This document shows positions 17,702 through 24,585 of a stretch of 64,000 nt of DNA, one piece after another; the stretch's first letter is position 1, and the number at the start of each line of letters is the position of its first letter. Both the position numbers and the translations under genes were made by a program. The stretch lies in NCBI RefSeq assembly GCF_900115135.1, contig NZ_FOVK01000001.1, positions 372,001 to 436,000 of the forward strand, read 5' to 3'. This stretch comes from Proteiniclasticum ruminis. GTDB lineage: Bacteria > Bacillota > Clostridia > Clostridiales > Clostridiaceae. Under the pieces are notes generated by a model. It was not told where the DNA came from. It made no database searches and saw only the letters and a program-made list of their open reading frames with translations.

Positions 17702-18439
17702 CTAACAAAATACACCTAATACATGAACCGGAATGTTCAAGGTTTCCTGAAGATCTTTGAGGTGCTCTTTCCTCAGCGTCACCAGCAGGGCACATGCAGG
17801 TCCGCAGGATCGATGAAGTAGAGGCTCCATTCCTTCTGCCGGGAGAAGCTGGATCTTTGAAGCTCTTTCCACAAGCGCGATTTCATGCGCCATCCCTTTA
17901 GACCCTCCTGGCACCACTTCCCTGACATAAGGCAACTCTCGGAGAGACTTCACGTGATGGAGGGTGAGGGATTTTTCTTTTTCAGTCGTAAGGACCTCTT
18001 CTCCATACATCGCGTTACCCACCATAACCGCTAAATCCTCTGCCTCTGTTTTTTTCAGTGGCCAATACCTCTTTCTTATTCTTCCCACAATGGTAACGCC
18101 CAGGCCAGTGACTGAAACCCGGAAGTTTTCTTCTGTGCTGCCTGTGAGTGCGATAGAATGCCGGGGATCATATTCCTTCAGAAGAAACTCTATCCCACGA
18201 ATCATTTCAGCCCCTGAGGGCTCCATCTCCACTGACAGTGTGTTGGATAGTAGAATTGGTTCTCCATAGACACAGAGAAGCTCCATCAGCGCAACTTTTG
18301 CAGTATGATAGCCCACAATAAAAGGTGATGTTCTGACCACATCATGAGGTTTATCCCCTATGCCTCCTGCACTGTCGCAGGATACCGCCAATAAGTAGTC
18401 TTCATGGACATCCACTAGAGTAAGGTCCCGCCATTTCAT
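17702..18439 (-). CDS. cblS: Alpha-ribazole kinase (CblS), AIR-synthase-like fold
   Basis: About 245 residues related to AIR synthase/ATP-binding (PurM-like) proteins: SCDSAGGIGDKPHD near the N-terminus and a GSTEENF loop. In Firmicutes such a protein next to an S-component-like transporter is CblS, which phosphorylates salvaged alpha-ribazole to alpha-ribazole phosphate. The neighbouring gene fits CblT, and no cobT is in the operon, so this assignment is probable. Start ATG 18439 overlaps the cblT stop (ATGA) and has GGAGGGG upstream; a start 14 codons earlier is less likely. Confidence 0.8.
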   Translation of the reverse strand: MKWRDLTLVDVHEDYLLAVSCDSAGGIGDKPHDVVRTSPFIVGYHTAKVALMELLCVYGEPILLSNTLSVEMEPSGAEMIRGIEFLLKEYDPRHSIALTGSTEENFRVSVTGLGVTIVGRIRKRYWPLKKTEAEDLAVMVGNAMYGEEVLTTEKEKSLTLHHVKSLRELPYVREVVPGGSKGMAHEIALVERASKIQLLPAEGMEPLLHRSCGPACALLVTLRKEHLKDLQETLNIPVHVLGVFC

Positions 18440-18954
18440 AAGCTCCCCTCCTTCAGATTCCTCTTTAGAAGAAGATTCCATAAGAGAACCGCCCCAAGAA
18501 TGTTCACAGCCGAAGCTGCGCTAAGGGGAGCGAGCAGGCTGAAAAACATCCATTTCCCATGAAAGGGCAGGCCCATGAAGCTGGAAACCACCGAGAGAAT
18601 CAGTAGGGATACTGGTCCATTGAGAAAAATCCCAGCAGCTGTTGCAAGGACTCGATGCCCATTTTGATACAGCACCCCGAACACTTGAACCGTCCCCATC
18701 ATCAGAAGGGATATCAGGACATGAAGAGGGAAAGACAACGGAAACCCACTGAGAAGGGCAGTGAAGAAGTGTCCTAAAGCACCTACAGCACCTCCATAGA
18801 AAGGCCCAAGAAGGATTGCGCCCAGAAAAGCGGGAAGAGCATCCAGGGCGATGGTTCCCTGAAGCTTCAAAAAAGCCCCTAAGTAGGAAAGTGCAATAAG
18901 AAGACCTGCTAGCGCGATATGCTTAGGTGTATTAACGACAGATCGGGTTTTCAT
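18436..18954 (-). CDS. cblT: Alpha-ribazole transporter (CblT), ECF S-component-like
   Basis: 172-residue protein with five or six membrane helices and the ECF substrate-binding subunit look (IALDALPAFLGAILLGPFYGG, GALGHFFTALLSG). Immediately followed by the CblS-like kinase within a B12-riboswitch operon, it matches the CblT/CblS pair that imports and activates alpha-ribazole. It overlaps cbiA by 23 bases and cblS by 4. RBS TGGAGG before ATG. Confidence 0.8.
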   Translation of the reverse strand: MKTRSVVNTPKHIALAGLLIALSYLGAFLKLQGTIALDALPAFLGAILLGPFYGGAVGALGHFFTALLSGFPLSFPLHVLISLLMMGTVQVFGVLYQNGHRVLATAAGIFLNGPVSLLILSVVSSFMGLPFHGKWMFFSLLAPLSAASAVNILGAVLLWNLLLKRNLKEGSL

Positions 18955-20314
18955 TCTGATTCCTCCATTTTCTTAAGTGTTCCACCATGGACTGTACTAT
19001 CCCACTGCAGCTCCGTAAGTGGATATGCACATAAGAACCGTAGCAGTTATTTTTCTTCTGACCTGTACGATATATTTCATCCCGGCTGCCATAATGTTTT
19101 ACGCATAAGAACTTCTGTTCTTTCTCTTCTTGACCGACCCACCGGGAATGATGAAACTCATGGCCCTTCATCTCATAAGAACCGATGCGGATGCTTGTGT
19201 AGCCGAACCGCTGCAGTGTATCTGTCATTTCACAGGCTCCTTCGAAAAAACCCACCATTTCATGGAAGGTCCCGTCCTTGTCTCTGATGCCCTCAGTCAG
19301 GTACATGTACCCACCACACTCGGCGAAAGCTGGCATTCCCTGTCCCAGCTTCCTACGGATTTCTTCCCGGAGGCTGCTGTTCTCCACAAGCTCCCGCAGA
19401 TGAAGCTCTGGAAACCCACCTCCAAAATACAGACCATCCAACTGCTCTGGTAACCGCTTGTCTCTTAGAGGACTGAAGGGAATCAGCTGAACTCCTTTTT
19501 GTCTCAGCTGTTCCAGATTATCCTCGTAATAGAAGCTGAACGCTTCATCCTCTGCGATACCGAGCCTGAGCAGATCCTTCTTCTGTTTTTTCTCCTCTAT
19601 GGGATGCTCTGCCTTGATAGAGTCCGGTTCTTTTTCGGTCAGATTCAGAAGATCTGTAAGGTTCAGATGCTTCTCCATAAAACGGCCCATGTTTCTGATC
19701 TTTTCGCTGATTCCACGCTCGTAAAGGGGATCAAGCTGAAGACCCAAGTGCCTGGACTGAAATTCCATGACAGGATCCTCTGGCAGGTATCCAAGACAGG
19801 GAACCCCCGTTTTCTCCACGATGCTGCTTTCGATGAGCTCATAATGCCGGGCAGAAGACACGCGGTTCAAGATAACCCCTCTGAGATTCACATCCTGATC
19901 AAACTCTTTTATGCCCAGTACCACCGCTGCCGCAGTTTTTGACATGGCCTTGGCATCCAGAACCAGAATCACCGGAATGGACAAGAGCTTCGCAACAGAT
20001 GCGGTGCTTCCTTCCATGGACTTGATCCCGCTGCCGTCATAAAGACCCATGACGCCTTCCACCACAGAAACATCACTTCGTTCACTGGCTTTCTGGTATG
20101 CATTGTAAATGCCCTCTTTCCCCATCATAAAAAGATCCAGATTATGACTGACCTTTCCTGATGCCTTTTTCTGAAAAGACGGATCAATGTAATCCGGCCC
20201 AATCTTAAAGGGCTGTACGGAGAATCCCCGCTCTTTCAGTGCGGATAAAATCCCCATGGTTACCGCAGTTTTCCCAGAACTGCTTGAAATGGCAGCAATG
20301 ACCATATGATGCAT
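18932..20314 (-). CDS. cbiA: Cobyrinate a,c-diamide synthase (CbiA)
   Basis: About 460 residues. N-terminal synthetase with SSSSGKTAVTMG (10-21) and KIGPDYIDPSF, and a C-terminal glutaminase with Cys333 in AFAECGGYMYL and the GHEFHHS histidines. It amidates the a and c side chains of cobyrinic acid. The frame extends 12 codons upstream into the riboswitch terminator T tract, so the ATG at 20314 with GGAGG seven bases upstream is the start. First gene of the operon, directly controlled by the riboswitch. Confidence 0.95.
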   Translation of the reverse strand: MHHMVIAAISSSSGKTAVTMGILSALKERGFSVQPFKIGPDYIDPSFQKKASGKVSHNLDLFMMGKEGIYNAYQKASERSDVSVVEGVMGLYDGSGIKSMEGSTASVAKLLSIPVILVLDAKAMSKTAAAVVLGIKEFDQDVNLRGVILNRVSSARHYELIESSIVEKTGVPCLGYLPEDPVMEFQSRHLGLQLDPLYERGISEKIRNMGRFMEKHLNLTDLLNLTEKEPDSIKAEHPIEEKKQKKDLLRLGIAEDEAFSFYYEDNLEQLRQKGVQLIPFSPLRDKRLPEQLDGLYFGGGFPELHLRELVENSSLREEIRRKLGQGMPAFAECGGYMYLTEGIRDKDGTFHEMVGFFEGACEMTDTLQRFGYTSIRIGSYEMKGHEFHHSRWVGQEEKEQKFLCVKHYGSRDEIYRTGQKKNNCYGSYVHIHLRSCSGIVQSMVEHLRKWRNQNENPICR

Positions 20315-20330
20315 GCTTTTCCCTCCTTGC

Positions 20331-20366
20331 AAAAAAAAAAAATAACACACGGGAAATCCGTGTGTT
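20331..20366 (-). terminator. Riboswitch expression-platform terminator
   Basis: Perfect 9-bp stem (aacacacgg / ccgtgtgtt, 20366-20358 with 20352-20344 on the minus strand), a 5-base loop, then a run of 12 T residues, ending 16 bases before the cbiA start. It lies between the B12 aptamer and the first gene, where a ligand-controlled terminator is expected. Confidence 0.9.
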
Positions 20367-20399
20367 TTCAGGCAAAATAAAAACGCACAAACTTCCCTC

Positions 20400-20600
20400 C
20401 GAAGCTCTCGCAGTATCCATACAACAAGGCAGGTCTCCTGACTTACAGATCTCTTTACTCTCTTCCCCTTCCCGGATCAAAGATCCAGTGGGTATTGAAG
20501 ATTTCATCCCTGTACACAGTAGCGGGGGCTGTAGAGGAATCTAACCTCTTTCCCTTTTAAGCTTTTGCTGCTACACAAAAGCACCTCATGTATTATTCAG
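20400..20600 (-). promoter_or_regulatory. Cobalamin (B12) riboswitch aptamer
   Basis: Read on the minus strand, the leader contains the conserved elements of the B12 element in order: gaggtgc near 20587, the agcagcaaaagc/gggaa region near 20550-20570, acagcccccgct near 20521-20532, gatccgggaagg near 20470, and the B12 box agtcaggagacctgcc at 20443-20428. It is followed by a terminator and then cbiA, so binding of adenosylcobalamin should reduce transcription of the whole operon. Confidence 0.95.
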
Positions 20601-20616
20601 TTGATTGATTATGTCC

Positions 20617-20646
20617 AGTATAGAATATCACGATATGAAATGTCAA
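20617..20646 (-). promoter_or_regulatory. Promoter of the cobalamin operon
   Basis: Perfect -35 TTGACA (20641-20646), 18-base spacer and -10 TATACT (20617-20622) on the minus strand, placing the start of the transcript near 20610, just ahead of the B12 aptamer. Confidence 0.8.
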
Positions 20647-20734
20647 AGGAAAAATAGAAGAAAAAACTCATGATACTGCCATCCTCTTCCATATTTCCTT
20701 TAGACTCATGGCGTCTCATCCATATTTTTCATGA

Positions 20735-20935
20735 TTATCTGTATTCCAATATATCTCCAGGTTGGCACTCCAGGGCTTTACAGATGGCTTCCAATGTGGA
20801 AAATCTGATGGCTTTGGCTTTTCCGGTTTTCAGATTGGAAACATTGGCTAAGGTGATCCCCACCTTTTCAGAAAGTTCCGTGACGCTCATTTTCCTTTTG
20901 GCAAGCATCACATCCAGATTCACAATAATTGGCAT
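20735..20935 (-). CDS. Small Cro/CI-type helix-turn-helix regulator (YozG-like)
   Basis: 66 residues, almost entirely an HTH domain: KMSVTELSEKVGIT forms the first helices and NVSNLKTGKAKAIRFSTLE the recognition region, ending in ICKALECQPGDILEY. This compact type is regularly paired with a DUF2975 membrane protein, as it is here (15 bases downstream of one). It probably represses its own operon; an 11-bp palindrome upstream of the pair is a candidate operator. RBS AGGAGGGGG before the ATG. Confidence 0.88.
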   Translation of the reverse strand: MPIIVNLDVMLAKRKMSVTELSEKVGITLANVSNLKTGKAKAIRFSTLEAICKALECQPGDILEYR

Positions 20936-20949
20936 AGATTTCCCCCTCC

Positions 20950-21426
20950 TTACACAGTGAGATCATTTTCTTCTTTGATTTCCAGCGCTTTTCTCAGAAG
21001 CTCCTCCAAAATACCTGCAATAAGACCAATCATCATAGAGGCCAGCATGATCAGGATCCCCAAGAGGCCGATTCCTGGACTGAGATCCACAAGCTGCATC
21101 AGCACCAAAAACCCAATAAAATACATCACCGTAATGAGAAAAGCGGATCTTTTGATGTTCTTGAGATGATTCACAGACTTGAGTGAAAAAGCATCGTTGA
21201 TTGCCACTCTTCTGCTGAGCTTCAGTCCTTCCACGATGGCAAAGAGAAATGGGAGTACCGTAAGATAAATGCCAAAAAGAAGCGGATATCTGAGATAGGC
21301 ATACTCCGGTGCATCTTCCGCAAAAAATGCTGCGGTATCGGGAAGCCAGAAAACACAGAGAAGCAGGATGCATAAGGTGATAAACAATACACCAATCTGG
21401 AACAGGGGAATACTCATTCTTTTCAT
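20950..21426 (-). CDS. DUF2975 family membrane protein
   Basis: 158 residues with four hydrophobic segments (about 8-28, 45-65, 93-112 and 118-140) and a connecting stretch LSRRVAINDAFSLKSVNHLKNIKRSA between the second and third. This arrangement and the downstream HTH partner identify DUF2975. The function of the family is not known to me; the pair may form a membrane-linked regulatory unit. ATG with GAGGT upstream. Confidence 0.8.
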   Translation of the reverse strand: MKRMSIPLFQIGVLFITLCILLLCVFWLPDTAAFFAEDAPEYAYLRYPLLFGIYLTVLPFLFAIVEGLKLSRRVAINDAFSLKSVNHLKNIKRSAFLITVMYFIGFLVLMQLVDLSPGIGLLGILIMLASMMIGLIAGILEELLRKALEIKEENDLTV

Positions 21427-21467
21427 TTGGATACCTCACTTTTTCCTTTATGAACATATCTTATCAC

Positions 21468-21494
21468 ATTATTTATTGTTAATCAATAAATAAT
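21468..21494. promoter_or_regulatory. Palindrome upstream of the DUF2975/HTH operon, candidate operator
   Basis: Perfect 11-bp inverted repeat ATTATTTATTG / CAATAAATAAT separated by 5 bases, 42-68 bases before the DUF2975 start codon. It has no GC-rich core or T tract of its own, so it does not look like a terminator; its size suits a dimeric HTH repressor. Confidence 0.45.
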
Positions 21495-21501
21495 TATCGA
21501 A

Positions 21502-21527
21502 TAAAAGAGAGGGATTTCTCCCTCTCC
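21502..21527 (-). terminator. Terminator of deoD
   Basis: 8-bp stem GAGAGGGA/TCCCTCTC with a 4-base loop, followed on the minus strand by ttttatt, about 60 bases after the deoD stop. Confidence 0.7.
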
Positions 21528-21588
21528 GATTCCGACTCAGCGTAGCTGACACTGCTTACATGTCAATAATATGAAAATCACCATGAGA

Positions 21589-22296
21589 TTATGCCATGGC
21601 TACAGCAGTATCCAGTGCAATCTTCATCATTTCATTGAATGTCTCCTGTCTCTCCTGGGCTGTGGTCTCTTCACCTGTGATAAGGCTGTCAGAGACCGTA
21701 AGAAGGGTCAATGCATTCACACCAGCCAAAGCAGCCTCTGTGTATAGTGCAGCCGCTTCCATCTCAACTCCCAGTGTTCCAGCATCCATGAAAAGTTTTG
21801 TTGCACCTGTTGTATCATAAAAAATGTCAGAGCTTAATACATTGCCTACATGAACATCTATGCCTAGTCCTTTTGCACTCTCATGGGCCTTATAAAGAAG
21901 TTCAAAACTTGCAGTGGCAGCAAAGTCCATGCCTCTAAAACGGTTCTTGTTGATGGATGAGGTTGTGGATGCTGAGCTTGCAAGAATCACATCTCTGATC
22001 TTCACATGCTCCTGCATAGCGCCACAGCTGCCCACTCTCATAAGATTCTTTACCCCATACTCATGAATCAGTTCATGCACATAGATGGAGATGGATGGTA
22101 TGCCCATTCCAGTACCCATGACAGATACTTCCACCCCTTTATATGTTCCAGTAAAACCAAGCATTCCCCGTACTTCGTTGAACTGTTTCGGATTCTCCAG
22201 GAATGTTTCTGCAATGTATTTTGCACGAAGCGGATCTCCTGGAAGCAGTATTGTTTTTGCGATATCGCCTTTTTTAGCACCAATATGTGTTGACAT
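21589..22296 (-). CDS. deoD: Purine-nucleoside phosphorylase, DeoD (hexameric) type
   Basis: 235 residues. [20 protein letters not shown] carries the phosphate-binding GDP-R motif, [14 protein letters not shown] the nucleoside site, and [13 protein letters not shown] the ribose-binding Glu. It splits purine (deoxy)nucleosides into base and (deoxy)ribose 1-phosphate. The frame continues 19 codons upstream, but the ATG at 22296 has TGGAGGG seven bases before it. Monocistronic, divergent from lexA. A trimeric-type enzyme of overlapping function is at 50281-51096. Confidence 0.95.
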   Translation of the reverse strand: MSTHIGAKKGDIAKTILLPGDPLRAKYIAETFLENPKQFNEVRGMLGFTGTYKGVEVSVMGTGMGIPSISIYVHELIHEYGVKNLMRVGSCGAMQEHVKIRDVILASSASTTSSINKNRFRGMDFAATASFELLYKAHESAKGLGIDVHVGNVLSSDIFYDTTGATKLFMDAGTLGVEMEAAALYTEAALAGVNALTLLTVSDSLITGEETTAQERQETFNEMMKIALDTAVAMA

Positions 22297-22447
22297 TGGT
22301 TTCCCTCCATATTTCCATATTTTTACAGAGAATACAGATTCAAGCTGCATCATCTGTAAGTATCCACTACTATTTTAACATGTTCAGAAGAAAAAAGTGA
22401 GTAGTACCAAAAAATCTTGATTCTCAAGGAATCAGAACACCCATTCA

Positions 22448-22461
22448 GGAACATTCGTTTG
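22448..22461 (+). promoter_or_regulatory. LexA binding site (SOS box)
   Basis: GGAACATTCGTTTG matches the Gram-positive SOS box CGAACRNRYGTTYG at 12 of 14 positions and keeps the GAAC-N4-GTTT core. It overlaps the -35 element of the lexA promoter, so LexA would block its own transcription. Confidence 0.75.
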
Positions 22462-22487
22462 ATTTCAAGCCTTTTCCATGCTATAAT
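22459..22487 (+). promoter_or_regulatory. lexA promoter
   Basis: TTGATT (22459-22464), exactly 17 bases, TATAAT (22482-22487), 29 bases before the lexA start codon. Confidence 0.8.
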
Positions 22488-22515
22488 AGGCTTAAAATCA
22501 GTTTGGGGTGAACTT

Positions 22516-23121
22516 ATGAAAAAAGGCCAAGAAAAAAAAGAAATGGTATATGAGTATCTACTTTCCTTTACAGAGGCTAAGGGATATCCACCATCTGTCC
22601 GAGAAATCTGCAGTGCGCTTGATATTAAGTCCACATCCTCTGTGCACTCCTATCTCAATCAGTTGGAGTCAGACGGCAAAATTGAGAGGGATCCAACAAA
22701 ACCTCGTGCGTTGATGATACCTGAACTTATCAACAAGAGCATCGAAATGGTCCCAATCCCCATGGTGGGCAAGATTACCGCAGGAGAGCCCGTCCTTGCC
22801 GTTGAAAACGTTGAAGATTATTTCCAGATGCCGCTAAAATTTGTGAAGCACGATAACGACCTCTTCATTCTGAGGGTGGAGGGAGAAAGCATGATAGAAG
22901 CTGGAATCCACAATGGCGACTTTGCCATCATCGAGAAAGCCAGCAGCGCAAAAAACGGAGATATCGTAGTGGCAATGATCGGCAGTGACGCCACCATCAA
23001 GAGATATTTCAAAGAAAAAAATCATGTAAGGCTTCAGCCGGAAAACTCCAGCATGGCACCGATCATTGTCATGGAATGTGAAATCCTCGGCAAGTTGGTA
23101 GGCCTCTACAGAAAATATTAA
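22516..23121 (+). CDS. lexA: LexA repressor, SOS response regulator and self-cleaving protease
   Basis: 201 residues. Winged-helix N-terminus with YPPSVREICSALDIKSTSSVHSYL, cleavage site Ala89-Gly90, catalytic Ser125 (VEGESM) and Lys162 (ATIKRY). It represses DNA-damage genes until RecA filaments trigger its self-cleavage. The frame is open upstream, but the ATG at 22516 is preceded by GGGGTG and starts with the family N-terminus. An SOS box overlaps its promoter, so it is autoregulated. Confidence 0.96.
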   Translation: MKKGQEKKEMVYEYLLSFTEAKGYPPSVREICSALDIKSTSSVHSYLNQLESDGKIERDPTKPRALMIPELINKSIEMVPIPMVGKITAGEPVLAVENVEDYFQMPLKFVKHDNDLFILRVEGESMIEAGIHNGDFAIIEKASSAKNGDIVVAMIGSDATIKRYFKEKNHVRLQPENSSMAPIIVMECEILGKLVGLYRKY

Positions 23122-23125
23122 AGTA

Positions 23126-23159
23126 AAACGCCTGGCAGAAATTATTCTGCCAGGCGTTT
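23126..23159. terminator. Bidirectional terminator between lexA and the CorC-like gene
   Basis: Perfect 15-bp stem AAACGCCTGGCAGAA / TTCTGCCAGGCGTTT with a 4-base loop between two convergent genes; A and T residues flank both sides. Confidence 0.88.
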
Positions 23160-23165
23160 ATTCAG

Positions 23166-24491
23166 TTATGATTCTTCATCAATATATCCTTTATCCAGTT
23201 TTTCCTGATTCATGATGACTTTCAGCACTTTGATTCTTTTTCCAGCCATTTGCTGTACTTTGAATTCATGCCCTTGGTAATAAACGGAATCTCCCTTTTT
23301 GGGGACACGTCCCAGTCTTTCAATGACATATCCACCAATGGAGTCCGCATTCTCGGATTCTATCTCAAAACCAAGACTGTCATTAAAATCATCAATGGAG
23401 ACCAGAGCATCCACCAAATAGATATTGTCTGTGACTTTATTGATGTACTCGTCCATCACATCATGCTCATCATAAATGTTTCCGACAATCTCCTCCAGGA
23501 TATCCTCGATGGTCACTATCCCTGAAAATCCACCGTACTCATCCAGCAGTATAGCCATTTGAGCATTGGCCACCTGCATTTCTTTAAAAAGATCATCAAT
23601 ATACTTGTTCTCCGGTGCAAAATAGGGCTTCCGCAGAATCTCTTCGATACTGCCGGGTTTTCCTTTATTGACCAGTTCACGGAATAAGTCTTTGATATAG
23701 AGAATGCCAATGACATTGTCCACTTCATCCAGATAGAAGGGGATTCTGGAGTAATTGCCGTTGGTGACCTTTGCAATGACATTATGGGTGGGCTCTGAGA
23801 TCTCAATCATTTCCACTTCTGTTCTTGGCGTCATGATTTCTCGTGCAAGCTTATTGTCAAATTCAAAAATCCCATCCAGCATATCACGTTCAGTCTCATT
23901 GATGACCCCTTTCTCTTTTCCAACTTCAATGATGGAGCGTATCTCTTCCAGAGACACATTTTCCTCCAGCTTATCCGTATGAATCCCGAAAAGTCTCGCA
24001 AACAGGCTGGTAGAAAAAGAAAGAAGCATCACAAAAGGTTTGAGGATCATGGCGACAAAGCCGATGATTGGCACCATGGTCATGGCAATTTTCTCCGAGT
24101 TCTGAAGAGCGATGCGTTTTGGTAACAGTTCACCAAAAACCAGAGTGAAATATGCTAGAACAATTGTAATAAGAACAATTGCCACCTGCTGATTGATTCT
24201 GATGCTGATAGAAGCAAAGAGCATTGTCACTTCTTGTGCAATTCCTGTGGCCGCCTGGGCGGATGCCAGGAATCCGGCGAGGGTAATCCCAACTTGAATG
24301 GTCGAAAGAAAATCACTGGGTCTTTCGAGTATTTTCTGCAGCTTCAGCGCTCTGGGATTTCCTTTGTCCGCCTCCACGCCAATCCGGACCTTGTTGGCAG
24401 ACACCATGGCCATTTCAGCCATCGCAAAAAAAGCATTGACAAATATAAGCAAAACAATGGTTAACAACTGGGGACCTAAATCACTTTCCAT
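23166..24491 (-). CDS. CNNM/CorC (HlyC) family membrane protein with CBS pair
   Basis: 441 residues: DUF21 membrane domain (about 1-190, with VFGELLPKRIALQ), two CBS domains (about 205-340; REIMTPRTEVEMI and LLDEYGGFSGIVTIEDILEE), and a C-terminal transporter-associated domain (RLGRVPKKGDSV). Bacillus relatives (MpfA type) act in magnesium export; others are called hemolysin-like without good evidence. No clear ribosome binding site adjoins the ATG: the nearest AGGAG is about 30 bases upstream, with a small hairpin in between, yet an in-frame TAG four codons before the ATG excludes a longer protein. Confidence 0.9.
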   Translation of the reverse strand: MESDLGPQLLTIVLLIFVNAFFAMAEMAMVSANKVRIGVEADKGNPRALKLQKILERPSDFLSTIQVGITLAGFLASAQAATGIAQEVTMLFASISIRINQQVAIVLITIVLAYFTLVFGELLPKRIALQNSEKIAMTMVPIIGFVAMILKPFVMLLSFSTSLFARLFGIHTDKLEENVSLEEIRSIIEVGKEKGVINETERDMLDGIFEFDNKLAREIMTPRTEVEMIEISEPTHNVIAKVTNGNYSRIPFYLDEVDNVIGILYIKDLFRELVNKGKPGSIEEILRKPYFAPENKYIDDLFKEMQVANAQMAILLDEYGGFSGIVTIEDILEEIVGNIYDEHDVMDEYINKVTDNIYLVDALVSIDDFNDSLGFEIESENADSIGGYVIERLGRVPKKGDSVYYQGHEFKVQQMAGKRIKVLKVIMNQEKLDKGYIDEES

Positions 24492-24585
24492 ACATTCATT
24501 CTAGGCAGTAAGCCTATTCTCTTCTCCTTTTAATATAGATTTCTTGAAATAAACTGATTTCATTATAGCATAAGTTCTCGAGAAT

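Noticed and set aside
22411-22432. Small stem-loop with six T residues on the minus strand between lexA and deoD
   Set aside because: Only six base pairs and no minus-strand transcript expected to enter from upstream, which already has a terminator at 23126-23159.
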